Below are positions 59,409 through 64,000 of a DNA stretch of 64,000 nt, one piece after another. The stretch covers positions 1,488,001-1,552,000 of the forward strand of contig OZ244845.1 in the NCBI GenBank assembly GCA_965220775.1, written 5' to 3'. Position 1 is the stretch's first letter; the number at the start of each line of letters is the position of its first letter. The notes under the pieces are model-generated. The model saw nothing but the letters and a program-made list of their open reading frames with translations. It was not told the origin of the DNA and did not search any database. Position numbers and translations under genes: made by a program. The DNA comes from G963664835 sp965220775 (GTDB taxonomy: Bacteria; Chloroflexota; UBA6077; FW602-bin22; JBCLEL01).

Positions 59409-60644
59409 ATGAATCGGGCGGCGACCGGCAAGGCGGCGATTCGGCGAGCCGGCATTGCATTTAATGTCGTCAAGAAGAAGCCGAAGGCCGAAGCCAGAAC
59501 AGCGATTGGCTTGGACGCGAAAGTCGTAAAGTCCATCCGGTCGGCGTGGCGGTCGATAGAAGCTCAGTTCAATCTCCCGCCAGGCGAGTCGGTCCACATC
59601 GAAGACTTGCTGAAACGGGGCCTTGGAGCGAACGTAGTTGCCGGCCGTCAGAGAGAGTATCTTGCTGCGTTGCACAGTGAGTTGCTGTCACGGAAAAAGT
59701 TCCAGCCGGTCGCGGTAGAGGCGAAAGGCGGTATCGGTTTACGTTGGCGATTGAGGTCCCAGGTTCCGGTACTGTCCGCGGCTGGCGCACCATCCGCCGA
59801 TCCTCGATACGCGGAGGTCGCGTTGTCGCCTCGGGCCGGCGAAGACCTAGCCCATTTGCGCGAGATAATCCGCGAGAACGACTCGATGCGGCGCGCAGGC
59901 AGCTACGTGTGCGCGCTGGACTACCATCGACTGATGACCGGCACCCTGCCCATCCGCCGGCGCGACCGCAACTTTTTCCCGTCAAAGCCAGATCCGGCGG
60001 AGATTATCTTGCATCCAGATCTCAACTTGGGGGAACAGAGCGAGCTGTCGGGGTGGATTGACGGCAAGTCGGGAGGTATTTTTGGCTTGGCACACCTTTT
60101 CCAGGCGCTACCGATTTTAGTGGGCTCGCGTCTTCAACTCACGAGGCTCAGGTCGGAGGGCCATTACGGACTCGCAATCGACCTAGACTCAGCGGATTTG
60201 GGGCTGGCGTCGGAATCACGCCGCCCCGGCGAATCGGCGCACCGGCGCGCAGCGACTTCGTTCCGGGCCGTGGCCTGCGTACTAGCGGCCGGCCGCCCAG
60301 CGCTACCGTTTCGGCGGTTGCATCGACTGGCCAACCGCAATCGGGTGATGCCGCCGGAGACGTTGGCGGCGGTGCTGAGCGATTGGTCATGCTTTGTCCC
60401 GAGCCGACTTGCCGACGGAGGTACGGGTTGGCGTTTCGACTCATCGGAACTGTCGCCGAGCCGGCGCAGTGTTCGAGCGGCCCGGTCGGCCTTCGAGCAA
60501 ACACTGAGCGATCTGGAGATCCGATCCGACGCGTTATCCGATTCAGTCGGCTCGATCTTTGAGAACACTCAGCGTCACGGCGTCGAGCTAGCGAAGATCT
60601 GGACCGCCGGCGACGCAAACCCACCGCAGTGGTATTCGGAATAA
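59409..60644 (+). CDS. Protein of unknown function, first of a two-gene unit
   Basis: An approximately 411-residue protein from ATG 59409 (GGAAGAG about 8 bases upstream; the frame stays open back to 59289). The first about 75 residues are basic (KKKPKAEARTAIGLDAKVVK), possibly nucleic-acid binding. The central part mixes Arg/Leu-rich segments with no membrane helix and no catalytic motif that I recognise. It is Arg-rich throughout and ends WTAGDANPPQWYSE. It is followed after 6 bases by a coiled-coil protein gene, which suggests a complex of the two. It could be a structural or DNA-associated protein. I do not recognise the family. Confidence 0.6.
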   Translation: MNRAATGKAAIRRAGIAFNVVKKKPKAEARTAIGLDAKVVKSIRSAWRSIEAQFNLPPGESVHIEDLLKRGLGANVVAGRQREYLAALHSELLSRKKFQPVAVEAKGGIGLRWRLRSQVPVLSAAGAPSADPRYAEVALSPRAGEDLAHLREIIRENDSMRRAGSYVCALDYHRLMTGTLPIRRRDRNFFPSKPDPAEIILHPDLNLGEQSELSGWIDGKSGGIFGLAHLFQALPILVGSRLQLTRLRSEGHYGLAIDLDSADLGLASESRRPGESAHRRAATSFRAVACVLAAGRPALPFRRLHRLANRNRVMPPETLAAVLSDWSCFVPSRLADGGTGWRFDSSELSPSRRSVRAARSAFEQTLSDLEIRSDALSDSVGSIFENTQRHGVELAKIWTAGDANPPQWYSE

Positions 60645-60650
60645 CCGAAG

Positions 60651-61199
60651 ATGAAATTCAGAGAGGGCGCAAGACGAGTAGAAGAGTTGGCGGCTCAGAT
60701 GGCGAGTAACGAGGCGCAATTGGCCGCGCTGCGCGATCTCAACAATGCCAACTCCCGCCGGCTGAGCCAACTCACCCGCGAACTAACCAGTCAAAACGAC
60801 AGGCGGGAGGTCCAGAGTGTTCTGGAGGAGCGGCTCGATCAAACATTCGACGACGTTTCCGATCTTACGGTTCAGCTGCTCGATCGCAGCAATCGTCTTC
60901 TCGAAGTAGAGGCCGAGCTAAAGGCGGTACGCAGGCGGATGGGTAGTTTGGAATCGCAATTGAGGCACCTGATCCAACAACGACAGGGATTGGAGCGTCA
61001 AATCGGAGACGAGAAGATCAAATTTAGAGAAGCTCGGAAGCGCGAACGCCGAATTACCGAGTCTGTTTCGGCGGTGCTAGACTTGCTCGCCGATCGAGCC
61101 GATGAACCCGAGGCAGGTAGCGGCCGGGCAAACGCCGAACCGGATGAACAGGTTGTCGAGATGCTGGTTGCCGCCCTCGGCGAGAATCCGCCGGAGTGA
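60651..61199 (+). CDS. Coiled-coil protein of unknown function
   Basis: A 182-residue, almost fully alpha-helical protein. Heptad-like Leu/Ala/Arg/Glu patterns run from about residue 8 to 145 (RRVEELAAQMASNEAQLAAL, DLTVQLLDRSNRLLEVEAEL, LRHLIQQRQGLERQIGDEKI), then an acidic tail (DEPEAGSGRANAEPDEQVVE). No signal or membrane segment is visible. It lies 6 bases after the preceding unknown gene and is likely its partner. Such helical proteins often form scaffolds or tether partners. Confidence 0.6.
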   Translation: MKFREGARRVEELAAQMASNEAQLAALRDLNNANSRRLSQLTRELTSQNDRREVQSVLEERLDQTFDDVSDLTVQLLDRSNRLLEVEAELKAVRRRMGSLESQLRHLIQQRQGLERQIGDEKIKFREARKRERRITESVSAVLDLLADRADEPEAGSGRANAEPDEQVVEMLVAALGENPPE

Positions 61200-61367
61200 C
61201 ATAGGAATCGCTCACGCCGGTTGCCGCCGGCACACCAACGTTTGAAAGTTGCGCTGCCCATGCCACCCTCGGATTCCGGCCCCGTATCGGGATACGCGGC
61301 GTGCCTTCCTGGATGCCATCCGGCCCTGTGTTAATATGCTGCCCATTCATCCACAGGGGCCGCCGCA

Positions 61368-62486
61368 ATGAAGATCAAGCAAGTTCGTACAGCCACGGTT
61401 GCAATTCCGGTCGAACGACCTACCGCTATATCCACGCGGATGTTGCGCGTACGGGAGTTTGTCCTGGTATGGCTGGAGACTGATGCCGGCGTAGAAGGCG
61501 TTGGATACACGTATGTTGGGACTGTTGGCGGTCGCGTCGTACAGGCTTGCATCGACTCGGTCCTGGCTGAAATTATCATCGGCCAGGACGCCCGCTACAG
61601 CGAGCGAATCTGGGAGCGAATGTTTAAAGAGAGTCTGCTGATCGGCCGGCGCGGCGCAATGCTGAGGGCAATAAGCGCAGTAGACTTGGCGGTTTGGGAT
61701 GCCCGCGGCAAGCTCTATGACGAGCCGCTCTACCGCCTTCTCGGAGCACATCGCGACGAAGTTCCCGCCTACGCGAGCGGCGGCTATTACCGCTCGGATG
61801 TCGATCCGCTCGATGAGATCAGAGGCGAGATGGGCCGCTACCTGGAGCGAGGTTTTACAGATTTCAAGATCAAGGTGGGCGGCGCCTCAGTCGAGGAGGA
61901 TACCGAGCGCGTTCGCGTCGCGCGCGGTGTCATCGGCCCCAAAGCGAGGCTTGCGCTGGACGCCAACAATGCTTACAACGACGTTGCAACGGCCCGACGG
62001 GCCGCGTCTTCGTTCGCGCCCTACGACATCTGGTGGTTCGAAGAGCCAACCTATCCAGACGCGCTGCCGAATAGCGCCCAGGTGGCTGCCTCAGTTCCGA
62101 TGCCGGTCGCGACAGGCGAAATCGAGGCTACGCGTTGGGGATTTCGCGACATTATCGATGCCGGCGCCGCCCAGATTCTCCAACCAGACGCCGGCGTCGT
62201 GGGTGGAGTTAGCGAATGGATGAAGGTAGCTCACCTGGCCGATGCCCATGACCTGCCGGTGGCGCCCCATTGGAATGCCGATATGCACGTCCACCTCGTC
62301 GCGGCGGTCCCGAATGGCCTCACCGTCGAGTACTTCCATTTGGACGAAGATATCTACAACTTCGAGAGAATCGTCGATCCGGAAAATCGACTAGTGGCGG
62401 TAAACGGGAAGATCAAGGTACCGGATCGTCCTGGTTTGGGGGTCATCTTCAACCTGCGGTCGATCGAGAGGTACAGGATCGGTTGA
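61368..62486 (+). CDS. Enolase-superfamily (mandelate racemase subgroup) enzyme
   Basis: A 372-residue enzyme of the mandelate racemase/muconate lactonizing type, from a different branch than the pair at 11.2-13.6 kb. The catalytic Lys-x-Lys (FKIKVGG), the metal ligands Asp (ALDANNAY), Glu (WWFEEPTYPD) and Glu (VATGEIEATR), and the His at the end of the barrel (VAPHWNADMHVHL) are all present. The substrate loop is near residues 15-30 (VERPTAISTRMLRVREF). It probably dehydrates or epimerises a hydroxy acid. It follows the unknown two-gene unit after 168 bases. Confidence 0.9.
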   Translation: MKIKQVRTATVAIPVERPTAISTRMLRVREFVLVWLETDAGVEGVGYTYVGTVGGRVVQACIDSVLAEIIIGQDARYSERIWERMFKESLLIGRRGAMLRAISAVDLAVWDARGKLYDEPLYRLLGAHRDEVPAYASGGYYRSDVDPLDEIRGEMGRYLERGFTDFKIKVGGASVEEDTERVRVARGVIGPKARLALDANNAYNDVATARRAASSFAPYDIWWFEEPTYPDALPNSAQVAASVPMPVATGEIEATRWGFRDIIDAGAAQILQPDAGVVGGVSEWMKVAHLADAHDLPVAPHWNADMHVHLVAAVPNGLTVEYFHLDEDIYNFERIVDPENRLVAVNGKIKVPDRPGLGVIFNLRSIERYRIG

Positions 62487-62520
62487 TCCTGAGCTTTGTA
62501 GCCGCGGTACGACAGATGGG

Positions 62521-63447
62521 TTAGGCGATCTTCGCGAGTAGTCCGCCGATAGTGAGCCAGTAATACACGATGTAAGTGCCGGCAATAACCATGAAGCCGG
62601 CGCTCACCGGCTGGGCGTAGGGCAAGGCCTTCCGTATTGCGCCAACCACGACGCCTTTGAAGAGCGCAATGGCCAGAGTCAATACCAGAATGGAAAAGCC
62701 CATACCGAGGGCGTAGAGAACGAACTGTCCCAACGCCGCGAATATTCCGCCGACTGCCAGTACGCTGCCCACCACCGCCAAGAAGATAGGAAGGGTGCAG
62801 CTTAGAGAGGCGATACCGTAGCTTATCCCGAATAGAAAATAGCCGCGGAAACCCACCTCGCCGGGGGTCCCGATTCGGCCGGCCGCTTGGACCGCGAATC
62901 CGCTGTATAGCTTGGCGCCGCTCGATAGCCACGCACCAGTGAGGATCAGGAGGATGCCGATGGCCAGTCCCAGCCAAGGGAAAATGTTTACCAGGAATCG
63001 ACCGCCGCTGCCGAACAGGATGCCCGTCACGCCAAAGAGGACGACGAATCCGGCTGTTACCGTGCCTCCTACCAACAGCGCCCTACCGAGACGCCGGGCC
63101 GGCGTGGCTTTCGCGCCTTCTTGTTCGTTGACGCGCAAGTAGAGTCCGAGATAGGCCGGCAGCATTGCGAACCCGCACGGGTTGAAGGTGGACACCATTC
63201 CGGCAACGAACGCGAATCCCAAGGGCAGGATTGAGAAAGTGCCGCCCACAAACGTCGAGGACGTGCCGGACAGGGTCTCGACGAAGATGTTTAGCCCGCC
63301 CACTTCGCCGGACCCTGCGTTGAGAATCGCGGCCAGTATCGCTATAGCCAGAGCTCCAACCGCCACAACGCCTGGAAAGATGATGCCCCGCCACAGCTGA
63401 GACTCGGCGAAATATCGAAATCCGGCGTTCGCGTCCCGTGTTGCCAA
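62521..63447 (-). CDS. CcdA/DsbD-like transmembrane thiol-disulfide reductant transporter
   Basis: A 308-residue membrane protein of the cytochrome c biogenesis CcdA/DsbD-beta type, which passes electrons across the membrane to extracytoplasmic thiol proteins. The two redox cysteines lie in STFNPCGFAMLPAYLG and IASLSCTLPIFLAVVGS. About eight membrane helices are present, including an extra N-terminal one (FPGVVAVGALAIAILAAIL) ahead of the CcdA core. The frame is open to 63627, but GGAGGAG about 6 bases before TTG 63447 sets the start just after the upstream small gene's stop. Confidence 0.87.
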   Translation of the reverse strand: MATRDANAGFRYFAESQLWRGIIFPGVVAVGALAIAILAAILNAGSGEVGGLNIFVETLSGTSSTFVGGTFSILPLGFAFVAGMVSTFNPCGFAMLPAYLGLYLRVNEQEGAKATPARRLGRALLVGGTVTAGFVVLFGVTGILFGSGGRFLVNIFPWLGLAIGILLILTGAWLSSGAKLYSGFAVQAAGRIGTPGEVGFRGYFLFGISYGIASLSCTLPIFLAVVGSVLAVGGIFAALGQFVLYALGMGFSILVLTLAIALFKGVVVGAIRKALPYAQPVSAGFMVIAGTYIVYYWLTIGGLLAKIA

Positions 63448-63458
63448 TGTTCTCCTCC

Positions 63459-63695
63459 TCACACCCAGCGTAGTCGGATCGCTAAGGTCAAAAAAACGAA
63501 CGAAACCGCTGCCAGAGCGGCGGCCCAATCCCAATGAACCTGGCGGCCAAGAATAGGGTTGATTGCCGCACTCAGTATCAAGCCGATTCCAACCAGAGCC
63601 GCCGTGACAAGTAATGAAAACGCCCAAGATCTCGGTCTCGACGGCGCCGCTGAGCGCCCGCGCTGGTCCTGTGTATCGATGTCATCGCGGCGCAT
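63459..63695 (-). CDS. Small two-helix membrane protein, hypothetical
   Basis: A 78-residue protein with a polar N-terminus (RRDDIDTQDQRGRSAAPSRP) and two membrane segments (WAFSLLVTAALVGIGLILSA, AAALAAVSFVFLTLAIRL). It lies between the TlpA-like gene and the CcdA-like gene in one operon with short gaps. Its stop is 11 bases before the CcdA start. No family recognised. It may be an accessory of the thiol redox or cytochrome maturation system. Confidence 0.65.
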   Translation of the reverse strand: MRRDDIDTQDQRGRSAAPSRPRSWAFSLLVTAALVGIGLILSAAINPILGRQVHWDWAAALAAVSFVFLTLAIRLRWV

Positions 63696-63701
63696 TCTCG
63701 C

Positions 63702-64000
63702 CTATTCTCCGGACGCCTCCAAGAGCTCCTCCGCCAGTTCGGTTAGCTTCTCTTTCGTGAGGATACCGGTCCAACTATTGAACACGGTTCCATCCGGCTT
63801 GATGAACAGTGTGGCCGGCATCCCGAATACTTCGTACTGTGCGATAACGCTCGCGTCGGTAGTCGAGCCGGCCGGATAGCCGATCGCCAATTCTTCCAGC
63901 AGGGCCTTCCCATCCTCCGCAGATCCCAGTCCCACGTAGGTGCCTACGTCCAATCCGAACAACACTACTTCATTCTCGTATTCGCTGGCGAACTCGTCGA
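63702..64000 (-). CDS. TlpA/ResA-like thioredoxin-family protein (partial, N-terminus outside window)
   Basis: The C-terminal about 99 residues of a thioredoxin-fold protein. It shows a FASEYENEVVLFGLDVGTYV strand, the cis-Pro loop MPATLFIKPDGTVF and the last helix LTKEKLTELAEELLEASGE, typical of membrane-tethered TlpA/ResA proteins that reduce apocytochrome c or other exported thiols. The CxxC site and any membrane anchor lie beyond the window end. It is first in an operon with a small membrane protein and the CcdA-like protein, which would supply it with electrons. Confidence 0.82.
   Translation of the reverse strand, partial: DEFASEYENEVVLFGLDVGTYVGLGSAEDGKALLEELAIGYPAGSTTDASVIAQYEVFGMPATLFIKPDGTVFNSWTGILTKEKLTELAEELLEASGE

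Overview
The window looks like chromosomal DNA of a free-living Chloroflexota bacterium, most likely a SAR202-like member of the Dehalococcoidia. This is an inference. It rests on peptide-binding lipoproteins with long Val/Glu-rich stalks, three divergent enolase-superfamily enzymes, secreted proteins carrying the repeat domain common in Chloroflexota exoproteins, a tungsten-type aldehyde:ferredoxin oxidoreductase, and many catabolic oxidoreductases and MFS exporters. No rRNA gene or CRISPR array is visible. One tRNA gene is present.

Layout. 1-10.4 kb: two related oligopeptide-type ABC uptake systems on the minus strand. One is cut by the window start. The other is complete from binding protein through both permeases to one ATPase. 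A dioxygenase/VOC pair lies between them. 11-19.5 kb: two tandem enolase-superfamily enzymes, a Phd/VapC-type toxin-antitoxin pair, a sugar isomerase-like TIM barrel, a six-hairpin glycosidase-like protein and an EEP-family hydrolase. 19.6-24.2 kb: an orphan amino-acid-type binding lipoprotein, a lipoprotein serpin, ribonuclease HI, and two gene remnants (the C-terminal part of GAPDH and an ACT domain).

24.4-29.4 kb: a complete type II CBASS anti-phage operon on the minus strand, in the order Cap4-like DUF4297/SAVED effector, CD-NTase, Cap2 (E2-E1 fusion), Cap3 (JAMM protease). A Crp/Fnr-family regulator is divergently placed, and a CAU tRNA lies just beyond it. By eye the hexamer GCCGGC, very frequent elsewhere, is rare across the CBASS genes, which suggests acquisition by transfer. 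Unusual points are an Arg in place of the expected catalytic Lys of the effector nuclease, a Cap2 frame that stays open upstream of its first ordinary start codon, and the cyclic-nucleotide-type regulator next to a cyclic-oligonucleotide system.

30.5-38.6 kb: a catabolic block with a TIM-barrel isomerase, acetamidase/formamidase, two MFS exporters, a Ldh2-type dehydrogenase, a D-2-hydroxyacid dehydrogenase and an amidohydrolase. 39-45.9 kb: ribosomal proteins L21, L27 and L31, a DUF1385 membrane protein, a TerC-family protein, an ABC exporter, and an AOR with a MoaD-like partner. 46.2-50.4 kb: a rearranged segment. ribH (lumazine synthase) is intact, but its 3' third is duplicated 3.5 kb away and joined in frame to a decayed IS30-type transposase. 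Two paralogous secreted proteins lie between the copies, one with a frameshift behind its signal peptide, and TTTGTTTTGC-type repeats follow both ribH copies.

50.8-64 kb: a retropepsin-like protease with a small partner, folE-folB, a glycosyltransferase, mreBCD (cell shape), a ThDP enzyme of the IolD type, a two-gene unknown operon with a coiled-coil protein, a third enolase-superfamily enzyme, and a CcdA/TlpA-type thiol redox operon cut by the window end.
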